A stretch of 64,000 bases of DNA. Origin: Blattamonas nauphoetae (Eukaryota; Preaxostyla; Oxymonadida). The DNA is taken from NCBI GenBank assembly GCA_033064195.1, contig JARBJD010000050.1:62001-126000 (forward strand). Reading direction: 5' to 3'. Shown here piece by piece: positions 43,980 to 55,500 of this stretch. Below the pieces are notes generated by a model, which did no database searches, was not told the DNA's origin, and saw only the letters and a list, made by a program, of their open reading frames with translations. The translations under genes and the position numbers were made by a program. Positions within the stretch are counted from its first letter, which is position 1. Each line of letters opens with the position of its first letter.

Positions 43980-44500
43980 TATTTGTCCTCTCTGTAGGCC
44001 CCTGTCTCGGAATCGGAAATAAGGCAACTTGGAGAATCGATTGCTGATGTCCGTGCTGATCCCTTCGCTGTCTGCCCACTCGCTCTCTCTGCTTCCCTCA
44101 TTTATGATTCATCTTCTTCATCCCGTCCTCCTCCTCTTCTGCCCATCATCCCCTTCTTCGCTGCCATTCAGGTCCTTCACACGATTTCTGTCCGCTTCGG
44201 TGTCGCTCCACAGTCCATCTAGCACAATCCGTCCCAAAACACCCACACCATCGCCCTCTCCGTCCTCCAGCTCTGCCTCGCTTCCTCTCCCCCCACTCCG
44301 CTCCCAAAGAAGGTGCTCCTTGCGTCGTCTCTCTCGTGCGAGTCGCATATCGAGCTGCTTTCGGGACTGTCTGACGAGTCGGCGCTGACAGTGGACGAGG
44401 CTGTGGTCGAGCACGATGACCTGCGACGGAAACTGGAAGAGAGCAAGCGACAACACGACAAGATGGCAGGCGAGATTGCGAAGACAAACCAGGTCCCACT
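43980..44500 (+). pseudogene. hAT cargo: fragment ending in a coiled coil
   Basis: Plus strand reads ESEIRQLGESIADV, a long helical stretch with one stop, then SCESHIELLSGLSDESALTV and DDLRRKLEESKRQHDKMAGE. Broken and unrecognised. Confidence 0.3.
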
Positions 44501-44689
44501 ACACCTTCCGCTATTTATCCCGCCTCTCATCGTCCGCTTCCACAAACACTCGCAGCTCTCTGCCTCGCCCTCCACCCAACGCTCCTCACACGACCACCAC
44601 TGTACTATATCCAAACCCCATTACCGACTACGGATGAAATTCCCTTGTCATCAATTCCATTTTTTCATGACTTTTCGTCGATGAGACTG

Positions 44690-45111
44690 GACAAACATCC
44701 ACAGCCTTCAAAAATCAGTTTGTCACTTCATCGTCATAAATTCTTAGCTTGTTCACCTTCATCTCCATGACTTCAACCAAGGATAGAGATCGCCTCAATT
44801 GTTACACTGAATTCACCATCTCAAGAAGCGACATTCATGGAAGATACCTCCTTACCATGACTTGCCTGTCAGTGTAGATGAAAAACCCCAAATTAGTTCC
44901 ATTCTCTTTGGAGTGAAAGGTAGAAGTCTGTCAACACGCTTGTTTCAACATTTTAATTGTCAATGGTTCAGCTGATCGTATTGATTGTCCTCATTTAATT
45001 GTCTATCTCATTTCACGTGATTCAAACACTAAAGACATCTTTTTTAAGATGAAATGCACAAATCATGAATTAAAAGAACCAAAAATAGTGCTCAATCCAT
45101 TGAAAATACTT
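44690..45111. other. Non-coding stretch before the transposase stop
   Basis: AT-rich, no open frame of note on either strand and no repeat of the hAT ends, which argues that the transposase does not belong to a smaller element ending here. Confidence 0.4.
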
Positions 45112-47751
45112 TTATTGGCGACTGTCCAACGTGGTGTGAAAGGCAACTGACAGTTCAGCCAGGACCTGGTCAGGACGAAGACGGCGTCTTGATTTTGTGT
45201 AAATTTTGTTAATGTGGGAGAAATAGCGTTCGCACTCGATCTCTGAAACGGCAACGGCTCCAATCGACAACGCAAGGTCTCCGAGTTCATGTGCATTGGC
45301 TCCATCCTTGTACTCTCTCCAAAAGTGCCTAAAGGTTAATTCAGCGATTTCAGACGAATATGTCTCTTCCCGATTCAACCAAATATCGAATTGTTGATCC
45401 AGGAGTGGTTGATTGCGTCCAAGAATCAAAGGAGCATATTTTTTGAATCCGGCAATAATCTCGCTGTGAAATGAGTGCAGTGACGAAAGGACGGAAAATG
45501 GTGGGGCGCGAGGTAATTCATTTTGTTGCAAATCGTCATTCTGCCTTTGTGTTTGATTCGCAATTTCGGTGAGGATTGAGGGGAACTCGATACCTGTTCT
45601 AATTCCATGGAGATGGCGGTGAGGGGGAGAGTATTCAATTTCAGACACAATTCCTGGAAAAAGAGGTCGAGACGATGGAGGTTGAGGTGGAATAAATTGA
45701 TTTTTTGCTTGTGGGTTCTGAGGACAGTTTGGTGTTGAATGCGTTGTTGTAGTGGAGACAATATCTGTTTTGAGGTGTGTAGGGGGAAGAACAGCTGGAA
45801 ATGATATTGGTTTCGCTGCAAACATTTCTTTTGGTTTCGGACGTGTGAACATGGTAATTGAAAGTTGTCCCTTTGCAGAAAAGTGCGGCATTACCAGAGT
45901 TGAGATAGGGCGGAGTGGAGGAAAATATGGATGACGTTGGATTCTGACTTCGGAGTCAATTCTCTCTTCTGAATCTTGACTGTGGGTTTCTTCAGAATCA
46001 GATTTGGTTGAAGACTGTCGTTTCTGTGGAGTAATTATTGGTGTTTTATCTGACGGGAATGCTCCTTTTGGGTGTGTTTTGTCTTCTAATAGTGCCTGTT
46101 TTTGAACTTGGATGATCTTTTGTCTTCTTTCCTCACTCCTCCTGAGTCTTACTCTTCTTTCCACTTCTGACAGATCTTCTGAATCGTCAGACAACTCGAT
46201 TGGGTTGGTCGGTGCCTTTTCTTCCTCATCAAAATCAATCGGAACAAAAACGTGAACGATGTCCGTATGATCAGGTAGAATTGACTTTTTTTCGATATAT
46301 GAGTCGCGACCTTGCTTTGTAAGTGCATACGAAAGAAACATGAGCGAAGAAGCAGAATTGCAGAAGAAACGAAGAAAAAGGCAGTCGATTGCGATGGATC
46401 CCATCTCTTGCCAACGTGTTGGTGAATTGGTGAGGTTTAGGCGAATGGTGGAGATGGTTTGGATGAGGAGAGGGAAGACTTGAGTAATGTTACATTCTCG
46501 TCGTCCAAACAGATTTTTCAGGTGAAAGAGCGGCTGGAGGATTTTCAGAAGTTCCCGGAGTTCTCCAAAAAATTGTCCCTCCTCTTCAGTAAACGTGTCA
46601 AAGCGAGGATAGTGTCGAACAAACCACGAGACTTGATGAATCTCGTCAAGCCATCGGGTGGGAGAAAATGTAGGTGGCTTTGATCCTAAAGAGCGAGAAA
46701 GTGAAGCAGGAAAACTACCAGAACAGTGTCGAAGAGTGTCCAGTAGAATGGAAATGTGGGGAGCCACCTTTTTAGTGTCGTTCCACGCCAAATCAAGCAG
46801 ATGGTTATGACATCTCCCCACAATAGGAGAAGGTGAAATTTGAGAAATAGGTTGTTGGTTAGGATCAAAACTGTCCATATTTCCGAGTTGTTGTTGGATT
46901 GCATTTAAACCATTCTGGAGGGGAATTGCGTTGTCTGCCACAAATGCGATGGGTCTTATCCCATGGTTTCGGCAAACTTGAATGCATTGTTGTGCAAAAG
47001 CTGAATAGAACTGGGAATCGAGATCATTTTCCTGAAAGGATGTATGGATGAGCAATGGCTCGAATCCAATGTGTGGTGTTGCAAAAATGCCGAGAAAGAT
47101 GTGCAAATCACCAATTTTGCCTCCATCAACCACGATAGTACCCATCTGGCTCCTCCGAGCGATTAGTGATTGTTGAAGGTTGAACTTTCCCAATTCATTT
47201 ATCCTCACTGAAATTCGGTCCCGAGACAAGACACGATGCATATCTTGTCGAATTCTCAGAGGGGTTTTGGCATTGCCCATAAGGATTTCAACCATTTTCT
47301 TAAATTCCGGTGCGGCTATAGCACGATACGAGATGTGGTATTTAGTAGTCCAGACGTACAACAACAGTTCAAATGGAGTGAATGGTGTTGTGGGACGAAG
47401 TTCATTTTGGTGAGGCTGAGGAGCTGACTTGTAGACGTGCGGGTGGTGAGGATCCCATACTGCGCGGCGAGAAAAATGCGAACATCTCCCATTGGTTGGA
47501 TCGACATGCGTACAGAGAAGAAAGCGTCGATTTTGTTGAAATTTTTGTTTTGATAAACGAAATCTGATTTTCACAACCTCAGTTTCAAAATGTTCAGAAG
47601 GGTTGTCATCTTTGAGTTGAAATTCATATCGATCTTCACCAGGAATCTCTGAAAAGAGAAAGTTGAATAATATCATACGAAACCACTTTCCATCTGTCCA
47701 ATTTGATGATTGCTTTGGGATATTTCGGTCTGAATGTCCATGGTGCAACAT
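45112..47751 (-). CDS. hAT-family transposase
   Basis: Open frame of 879 codons. A 30-nt GT-AG intron (47649-47678, in frame) probably lies near the N terminus, giving 869 aa with WFQIPGEDRY at the join. The RNase-H-like core shows the first Asp in TIVVDGGKIGDLHIF, the second in AFVADNAIPLQNGL, the C-x-x-H of RCHNHLLDLAW, PTRWLDEIHQVSW, and the catalytic Glu region SEIECERYFSHINKI followed by the hATC dimerisation segment RRRLRPDQVLAELSVAF. A C-x(8)-C-type segment near residue 80 may bind zinc. It looks whole, so the element may be autonomous or recently so. It lies at the right end of the element, reading inward. Confidence 0.85.
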   Translation of the reverse strand: MLHHGHSDRNIPKQSSNWTDGKWFRMILFNFLFSEIPGEDRYEFQLKDDNPSEHFETEVVKIRFRLSKQKFQQNRRFLLCTHVDPTNGRCSHFSRRAVWDPHHPHVYKSAPQPHQNELRPTTPFTPFELLLYVWTTKYHISYRAIAAPEFKKMVEILMGNAKTPLRIRQDMHRVLSRDRISVRINELGKFNLQQSLIARRSQMGTIVVDGGKIGDLHIFLGIFATPHIGFEPLLIHTSFQENDLDSQFYSAFAQQCIQVCRNHGIRPIAFVADNAIPLQNGLNAIQQQLGNMDSFDPNQQPISQISPSPIVGRCHNHLLDLAWNDTKKVAPHISILLDTLRHCSGSFPASLSRSLGSKPPTFSPTRWLDEIHQVSWFVRHYPRFDTFTEEEGQFFGELRELLKILQPLFHLKNLFGRRECNITQVFPLLIQTISTIRLNLTNSPTRWQEMGSIAIDCLFLRFFCNSASSLMFLSYALTKQGRDSYIEKKSILPDHTDIVHVFVPIDFDEEEKAPTNPIELSDDSEDLSEVERRVRLRRSEERRQKIIQVQKQALLEDKTHPKGAFPSDKTPIITPQKRQSSTKSDSEETHSQDSEERIDSEVRIQRHPYFPPLRPISTLVMPHFSAKGQLSITMFTRPKPKEMFAAKPISFPAVLPPTHLKTDIVSTTTTHSTPNCPQNPQAKNQFIPPQPPSSRPLFPGIVSEIEYSPPHRHLHGIRTGIEFPSILTEIANQTQRQNDDLQQNELPRAPPFSVLSSLHSFHSEIIAGFKKYAPLILGRNQPLLDQQFDIWLNREETYSSEIAELTFRHFWREYKDGANAHELGDLALSIGAVAVSEIECERYFSHINKIYTKSRRRLRPDQVLAELSVAFHTTLDSRQ

Positions 47752-49981
47752 TTCAAGAAAAATTACGGTTCACTCTTCCCATAATATTCAAAATAATTGC
47801 TAAGAACCAATTAAAAGAAAAAATGAACGATGTTTTCTGGTTTGGATGAAATTATAATGTTAATCGACGTTGTATATCGGAGAAAATAATCTTTTTACTT
47901 CTCCAATTCAAAAAAGATCTTCCACAAATTCTTTTGATCTGACCCATATTTCGAAAACTCCAGGTCACTGACGGTCACTACTTTTTGGTAAAAAGTGACC
48001 GGTCACCCCCGGTCAGGCCAGTATAGAACTTTGTGAATGAGGAGGACTCTGACTACATAAATCTGTGATTTTTTTCGGGTAGATCATAGATCAAAAAAAG
48101 TGGTGAAAATTAGATCTAGGTTACAAAACTGATTTTTATTGGAAAATTTCAGCATATTGTTCCTTTTTATTCAGAATCAATCCACCGATCGCTCAATATA
48201 TTGACTAGAGAATGAGAAAACGAGAAGAGAAAAAAAGTGCAGTTTTTCCTCTAGAGGCACCAAACAAGTCATCAATCACCGAATGATGCTCATTCACAAC
48301 TAATTATCCACCAGACGAAAGTTTTTCAAAAGTGGTACGGGGGCTTGCTGTCCCAAGTTTTCAAAAATTTTCTCACATCTGGCTGATGAATCACCCGTCT
48401 GGTGCGGTATCGAACAGTCGGCATGTTCCCAACTCTCCATCGCTCCGCGATACCATGCTCATCAACGAGACCTCTTCAAACATTCCTCACGTTGACATCA
48501 CAAAAGCGAAAAAAACAGTTGGTCGATTTTGTCTCGAAATACTTTTCAATCGTTTGCAGAACCTGGTCGAAGTGTTTCTATGTCATCTTTGTGGAGACTG
48601 CACACCTCTCCGTCCAGTGATATTGAATGATCTCCTTGTTCTTGCGACAGGTTTGTCTCGTCTTGTATTCATTCCCTCTCGTTGATGATTTTGACAGAAT
48701 CTGATTGGGCCCTCTCAACAATTCTTGATGTGGATTACATCAAACCTCTTGAGGAATATTGTGAAAAGACACAACCATATGAGGTTCCTGTGTGTTACTT
48801 TTGTTGTCATCATTTCTCAGACTTCTCTCCCGAAATTGTTGTCTCTGATTGGTCTGTCAATATTTTGTGTTCATTTCGACTTTTTCTCATGATTTCTCCG
48901 ATCAGCAAAAACATCAGAAGGTGGATGTCTTCGAATCTGTGAATCGTCGATTCCCTCCTTCCTTCTCGATTGGATAATCTCAATTTCGGATAAAAATCTG
49001 ATCACTGAAGTTAGTTTTCCTCAAGATTTCCATCATTTTGATCCAGATCGGTAATTGTCTGTTGTTATGGACTTCCACTCTTCGATCGTCTTCCACCTTC
49101 CTCACCCACCACAAAACCCAATTTCTCGCATTTCTCGATCATTGTGAGAGTCATAAGTTATCGCTTACACACCTGACGGTTGTAGCTCAACAGTGTTTCT
49201 CGCCACATCCCGATGTGTCAAAGTTGGCTCTCAAAGCACTCTCCGCACGATGCCAGTCTGATTCAGAATCACGCTCTTTTCTCCGAACTGTCAAAGTGCC
49301 TTCTGGTTCGACTGACAGTTCGTCGGAGCTTGTCTCGTTCGTCGGACGGCTGTGTTCCACACTGGCCGAGCGTGTTTCGGAAATGAAGTCACTCTTCACC
49401 GAATCGTCGCCTTCGGATGGAACCGTCTCTGCTCTCTCCACAACACTACCAGACGAATCACCACTTCTCATTGGAAACACTGTTTTGGGGATACTTTGTG
49501 ATGGATTCTCTCTCCTCAATTCTATTTTCGATCACATTAACTCCACATATAACGATGTGTGCCTCTGTCTCTTCTCATCTTGTCCAGATTCTGATCAAGC
49601 TCAACTTTGTTCATCTTCTCAAATCAACCATCATCGCCTCCCTCGATCTGCTTGAACCACAGAAAATTGAATCGAATAGTCATCCTGCAGACCAAACTGA
49701 CATGTTGATCAACATTCTCAACATTTCCTGGAATTATACTGCGTCGTGTCTCTATGTGAACTCGTCACTCCGTCCGCTTGTCGAATCCACATTCTCCGAT
49801 GTTCCGCAGCTGTGCTCACTTTTGGAGCGAACTTGCTGCCACTCTTCACCAACACATTTCTCTCATCTCGGAATGTTCGTCAACATCGGCACCTATACTC
49901 CTCACCTGATTCCACGCTTGCTGGAAGAGAATCTGGTTAAACGAGTGATCGACACCACCAAACCAATGGCAGTTCCAGTAT

Positions 49982-50257
49982 CACATGGTGAATTCCATTT
50001 GGATCTCATCTGGACAATCGTGAACTTGATTTGGGATCCATCAGACATCACTCAAAACCAAGAAGACAAGAAACGAATCCGAATGCTTCAGTTTGAACGT
50101 GTGTTGAAACCGGCCAAGCAATATCTGCAGTTCATTCTTCAGCGAGAAGAGTTCATTCCAACTGATGGTCCAAGAGGGAAGAATCTGCCTTTTCAAATTT
50201 CTAATCTTTTGGAACAGACGTTGGCGCTCGAGCGAAAACTGTTGGAAGATGGTGAGA
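49982..50257 (+). repeat. 276-bp tract identical (inverted) to 4975-5250
   Basis: Base-for-base identity by eye with the reverse complement of the matching part of A copy 2, 45 kb away and in opposite orientation. Sequence diverges at both edges. Confidence 0.8.
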
Positions 50258-50491
50258 TGGTGGAGACAGGAAGAGAGGAGTGGGAAGTGGGGTGGTTGGT
50301 GGAGAAGACCAACGAGTTTTATTTGGGGCAGAGACTGAAGAGGATCAGGGGAGACGATGTGGAAATGAAGATGAATGAGAAAGCGAGATGGAAAAAGCGA
50401 GTTGAGAGACTTCGAGAAGCAGGACACGAAGATGCGATGGAAGGATGGCTGACGAGAAGATCCTATAAAACACCGGAAGAGATAGAGGAGT

Positions 50492-51592
50492 GATAGTCGC
50501 GTGTAAAAGCCGGACTTGTAGATTAAACCGAACGAAGACCATGATCCATCAGAAAGGACGTCCTTCAACGTTCAAGTTGATTGGGACATCTAAATTCCCC
50601 TTATTCGACGACATTTCTTTGATCAGACCATTGACTCGTGCTTTTGTTCAATTTACACCTTGATTTGCATGAAATATTAGGAATGAATTCAAAGAGATAT
50701 GAAGTGAATAAATTTCAATAATTTTAGAGTTGAGATCAATGAGAGTTCGTGAATGTTCTTCCGATCCTTTCCGAGGCTGTAAAGTTGTTGACATCTGTCG
50801 AAAAGTGCAGCAACTTTGTTTTGGTGGGCATTTGCCTCCTTGATCATTCTGAAGAGTTCGCAATCGTTCTTATTTTCGTCTTGTGGCTTCTTTTGATTTC
50901 GTGTGGACCATGTTCTCTTCCAAGAGCAGTTAATTGATTTTGTTGATATGACCCTTGAAATTCCACTCTTTACATCGCTCTGGATCAATGTTTGTTCGCG
51001 TTTTGTGGTCTCCTTCAGTCGAAACAATCGATCGTGAGAACTGTTGCTGGAAATCCGATCTTGCGAATCTTTCACCACCAAAATGATACGTGATGTGATT
51101 TAGAGAACGTGGTAAAACGTTCTTTCATTCAGCATTTCCTCGACAAACTATTCATGCGTACATCCTTCTCGTTGCGGATCGATGAGTCCGTAAAAGAATG
51201 AGTACTATCTTGAAATTGGAAATCGATCGATGATGGTCATCCTGAAAGATTGTTTACATCAGTCCTGTATTCATTGGGATGAGAAAAATGGAATCAGAAG
51301 CTGAAAACAAACAGTTTACACTGACCGTGTTAAACCTTTCAAAAAGTGAAAAGTGAGGAGATCGAGGCTTGGTTACATAAATATTGGCAGGTATGAGTGG
51401 GTGTTGTTCAGAAAATGATCAGTGAATCATAGTTCACAATTTATTTTGAATTGAATCCCATATTCCTCGTCATTAACTCATTCAGACAAAACGAAGAAAA
51501 AGAATAACAAAAACGGTTGAAGAAATGCTCGATGAATCATTGCTGCCCTTCGTTCGGTTTCATCACCAAGTCCGGTTTTAACACGGGACTAT
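50492..51592. mobile_element. 1.1-kb inverted-repeat transposon
   Basis: The ends are GATAGTCGCGTGTAAAAGCC... at 50492 and the reverse complement of ATAGTCCCGTGTTAAAACC... ending at 51592, about 26 bp with three mismatches. GAGT flanks both sides (50488-50491 and 51593-51596). Removing the element plus one GAGT restores the A-family codons for E-I-E-E-Y-V. Superfamily not determined; a 4-bp duplication is like that of the outer MITE. Confidence 0.75.
50689..51081 (-). CDS. Small ORF within the 1.1-kb element
   Basis: 130 codons, charged, with a helical C-terminal half (ELFRMIKEANAHQNKVAALF). Too short for a known transposase catalytic core and no D-D-E pattern seen. It could be a remnant of a longer protein or a captured piece. 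Confidence 0.35.
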   Translation of the reverse strand: MVVKDSQDRISSNSSHDRLFRLKETTKREQTLIQSDVKSGISRVISTKSINCSWKRTWSTRNQKKPQDENKNDCELFRMIKEANAHQNKVAALFDRCQQLYSLGKDRKNIHELSLISTLKLLKFIHFISL

Positions 51593-51681
51593 GAGTACGT
51601 GACAGAGGTTCGAATGGAGAATGGGATGAATAACAGAATACGGTCACGATGGACAGGATGGACATTATATGGATATTATAT

Positions 51682-52524
51682 GTAAATTTCACGTTTCACG
51701 TCACCAATTGTTCATTTTCACTTGTTCTCGACCATCGCAGAAAGAACAACAGAGACGAGCAGGTTCGAAGACTTGGAATGTGAAAAGTGATTGTGAAGTG
51801 TGTGAGGACTGAGCTGACCTGTCGTGAGAACTGACTGTCACAAATCCTGAAATGAGATCAATTCAACGAAGTGAAAGTGTGGAGTCATCGCTGGATTATT
51901 CTATCTGAACTATCTGCCTTTCTCTCTTCTCATCTTGTCCAGATTCTGAAATCATCGGAAACAACTTTGGAAAACGTTGGGGATGTGAAAAAAAGGTTTT
52001 TGAAATGGAAATGACTGTTGTGAGAGATGGAGAGGTGAATGAAGTGGAAGAGTTGAGGAGATTTGAGTCAGCTCAACAAAACAGCAGAACCATCCAAAAC
52101 GAGATGTCGGGATGAAGAACACGGAAACACGAAAGAGAGAAACATTCAATCAGATCTGACAAAGAATCGCCATCACTCCCTCCAATCCACAAAACGAGCT
52201 CAGAGGCATTCGGAGGTGTGAATGACAGTGAAACGACAGTGACTCAGGTGAGATGAGAGGCACATGTGTGTGAAGGTGTGAGTGGGGTGGTGTGAACATA
52301 GTTGATCGTGACGTGAGATGGCAGACGATGCTGGACAGTTCAAACAGCTGAATTGAGCGTCTCGTTGGGAAGGGTCCAGTCGAGTGAACGGAAAACAAAG
52401 AAAAATGTGTCAGTGTTGTGTGAACACATGAATGAAGATGAAACAAATAAAGATGTGAAAATGAAGAAGTCGGCCAATGAAGAACATCACGGTCGCCATG
52501 TTGTGAAATGAGTGGATTGAAGAG
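51682..52524. other. Unit-tail repeat (inverted) and empty spacer
   Basis: 51683-51880 is the inverted version of the block that follows A genes in units 1 and 2, including ATTTCACGTTTCACGTCAC. From about 51950 to 52524 I see no gene, only frames without support. Confidence 0.6.
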
Positions 52525-55500
52525 TCATCCAACATGCGACATCGCATGCCCCTCTTTCTCGTTCGACGGTTCAGCAACACTGTTCAGTTCGTCAAGTTGA
52601 GACAGAACTGTTTTCAGTGTCGGGCGTTGCGAAGGGTCAAGCGAGAGGCACGGAACGATGATCGCTTGCATCGATTCACTCACTTTCTCCATCCGAGGCT
52701 TCTCGTCTGTAGCCAGTCGACGCTGAGCGGCTGCTCCATCCACTTCCCCGAAGGGCACAGCACCAGTCTCAATTTCCCACAACACAAGGCCAAGACTAAA
52801 AACTGCCCCGTGGTCTGCATTCTCTTTCGTTTGTTGCCAACCATCCTGTCCAACTTCCGGCGCCATCCATCGCTGTCCATCTTCCGACGTCTTCTTTCCA
52901 ACTTCACCCATCCCACTCTCCCCCAAAACAACACTCTGCCTCGAGTGCGTCCTCAGACTCACTCGATCATTCTTGTCGAACAGAACCCAGTGCGGTGACA
53001 GGTGAGTCAACACATCCACAACCATTCTCATCTCGGCAAGACCAGCAAGACCTTTCGCAATCGCTTGACTCACTTTTCGCTTCTCAACAAATCGAGTCGA
53101 GTGAGCATTGTGCAGAGCGTTGAACAGCGTGTCTGTCTCAACTGCCACTGAACTCTCTAGTGCATCGTTGCACACAATCACTTCCACACACGACTGCGAT
53201 GGTGGAATTCCTTCTCCACTCGAAAAGCGGGTGTTCTCAAACAAAGTGTCTTGCATCACTTTGCTCGATGGAAGTGATGAGAGGGCGCTGTTTGGCGGGT
53301 TTGTGATTTGATCGTTGTCTTCCATCTTCTCATCTTCGTAAACTTGACCTGCTGACATCTCTTCGCTCATCAAAAGTGCTTTCCGAGTCGAGTGTCGCTT
53401 TCGATGCATACAGACACACACAACAATCACAAGCGATACGAGAAGCGCACACGACAGACAAATGATCACGGGAATCCACCATTTCGATCCAGCTCCACCA
53501 AGCGATTTGTTTCCTGATCCAAGTTCCGACACAACCATCCAATTCGGAGTTCGCTCTCCATTTCCAAACACAAGGCGACCTCGCCATTCCATCTTCTTGT
53601 TCAGTTCCGGAACATCTGCTGCTGAGAAAGGAATCACGATTTCCGTTTCATTCCAATGTGTCGCTGTCGACGTGAGATCAACAAGCTCGCTTTTCCCTTC
53701 CACTTCCACATTCTTCGACGAGTCCCACTCAAACACTTCCAACCACAGTCCACACGGCATCAGTGTCTTCCCAACCACTTTCACTGTCTGTTGTCCATTC
53801 TTGTCTGTCTCAACTGTCGATTCTGTCGAGCTCAGTGTTGGGATATAGAGTGGCGAAGCAACGAGGTATTCTTTTCCGTCGATTGAGCATTCCTCGGCGT
53901 CAATCCACATCGAGTCTGTGTCATCCATCGTCTGTTTGTCGATAGAGATTGTTCCTTCTCCCTCGCAGTGGATGTTCTGGCGAGCTGATGGGAAGTCGGA
54001 TATCAACGGTCCGTTTTGAGAGAACACTCCAGCTGTCACATTCAGCTTCCCTCCACTCATCCAGATTCCACCCATTTCAATCTCTTTCATCGTCACACTA
54101 TTCAACTCAGTGTCTGTCTCGATCAGTTCAACAAATCCTCGAGACCATCCACAAATCGATCCATCCTCGTTGTTTGATCCACTCCCTCCTCTTCCTTCAA
54201 TCGAACAGCTTCGAATCACAACTGTTCCTTTCGAGGCTGACACCAGTTTGAACGACGAGCCAGACAAGCCGGCGATGACAGTGAGGAGTGTCAGTCTGCA
54301 CTCCGCCTCCTCTTTCACTGAGACTAGGACACAGTTCGGTTGGGAGGCGGATGGACGAGCTTGAAGAGTTGCTGGCTCGGATTGGAACGAGAGCAGAGTG
54401 AACGGGACACTGGTTGTGACGACGAGAGGAGAAGAGAGATCGGCTGAATCAACAATTCGCATCGTGGTGTCCAAGATCCCAAGAGCAGTCGCTGTCTTCC
54501 ATGCTGACTTGATCGCATTGCAGGTTTCTGGATCGGCTCCATTCCGATCCTTATTGGCACTCGTTTCCGTCCCACAAACACACAACGACAATTTCGATGG
54601 CTTTCGAGGTGTGGCGATTGTCGTTTTCGTCGTTTGGATTGGTTGTTTGTTCGAGTTTTCGAGGGCTGTGATTTCGTATTCTGAACCAAATGCGAGAGAA
54701 TCATTCACGCCAAGTGGAATCACTTCGCTCCGACCAAAGGTGTCCGATGAGAAAGACACGTTGAACGTGAAAGAGTCATGCAGTGTCATCGTTCCGATCG
54801 TTCCACTTGGCAGATTCGATCCCGAAACTTCAATCATCATCGACGTGTTCAGTGAACTCGCCAGAACAACTTCAATTCTCGTGATCAGAGCGTCATCTTG
54901 ATTGGCATCGTCTGGAGTGTTGAACTCTCCAGAGTGGATCACTCCTTTCACTGATCCATACGAAATCCCAACAATCGTGTACGAATACGAAAACTTCAGA
55001 TCACTTCCTTCGGCATGATACAGTTGGAGAGAAGAAGACTTCGCCAGTTGTTCCGATGATGCAGTCACCACAAACGACGCTTCATGGAGTGGGGATGGAG
55101 GAGGCGAGGGAGAGTTAATTGGAGAGCCAGAAACAGTCACAGTGTAGAACTCTCCAGACACAAAGCCAGACCCTCCCACTGTCACGACGATTCTGTCTGT
55201 GCCATCTTGCGTGTGCGACGCCGACGTGACTCGCACAGGCTCAATTGGCATCGAAAAGCGCACGGATTCATCCAGAATGAACGAAGCCGTGTCAGAAATG
55301 GCGAGCGAGACGAGCTCGGACGTCTTCCCATACTCAAGCAACAGTTCACTCACTTTGTAAACTTCAATCTCAATTGGTTTTGTCCTTGTTTCGCTGGCGA
55401 CTTCCGTTTCAGGAAGTTCAATTTCAGATCCAATCATGAGTCCTGCTGTGTCAACTTTTTTCACTTTCACGGACAGTGTCTTTCCAGAAGGAAGTTTCGC

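Larger units (their letters stand above)
39054..48025. mobile_element. 8.97-kb hAT transposon with cargo
   Basis: 16-bp perfect inverted ends TATACTGGCCTGACCG (39054-39069) and CGGTCAGGCCAGTATA (48010-48025), flanked by identical 8-bp target duplications GAACTTTG (39046-39053 and 48026-48033). Eight-base duplications are typical of hAT, and the interior holds a hAT transposase gene at 45112-47751. Subterminal GGTCA motifs recur at both ends. About 6 kb of non-transposase DNA lies at the left, much longer than normal for hAT. That cargo has itself received a Mutator-like element. The start TATACTGG rather than the usual CAG is a deviation. Confidence 0.75.
38978..48377. mobile_element. Outer MITE (about 420 bp) split by a hAT element
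   Basis: Inverted ends: AAATTTTTGAAAACTTGGG at 38983-39001, and its reverse complement followed by TCTCACA at 48354-48377. With the preceding TGTGT and TGTGAG the ends run to about 25 bp. TCTG at 38974-38977 recurs at 48378-48381, a likely 4-bp target duplication, and removing the block restores the A-family exon. The arms are 38978-39053 and 48034-48377. With the hAT and its duplication subtracted, 420 bp remain. No coding capacity seen. Confidence 0.65.
48378..51681 (+). pseudogene. Family A gene, copy 5 (doubly interrupted)
   Basis: Plus-strand exon pieces: 48378-48520, about 48563-48653, 48701-48781, about 48903-49008, about 49065-49560 and from about 49590 to 50491, resuming at 51593-51681. 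Splice motifs of the family (GTTTGT..., GATCAG, GTGTGCC...GTCCAG) are all kept and no stop was seen, so the gene was sound until two insertions hit it. The first is the MITE/hAT block in exon 1 and the second is a 1.1-kb element in the last exon, after PEEIEE. The tail resumes as YVTEVRMENGMNNRIRSRWT. It lies inverted relative to copies 1-4 and shares 276 identical bases with copy 2. Confidence 0.75.

Noticed and set aside
45112-47751. Transposase belonging to a compact element ending near 45.0 kb
   Set aside because: No inverted copy of the right end (CGGTCAGGCCAGTATA) was found near 44.7-45.1 kb. The only match, with an 8-bp duplication, is at 39054.
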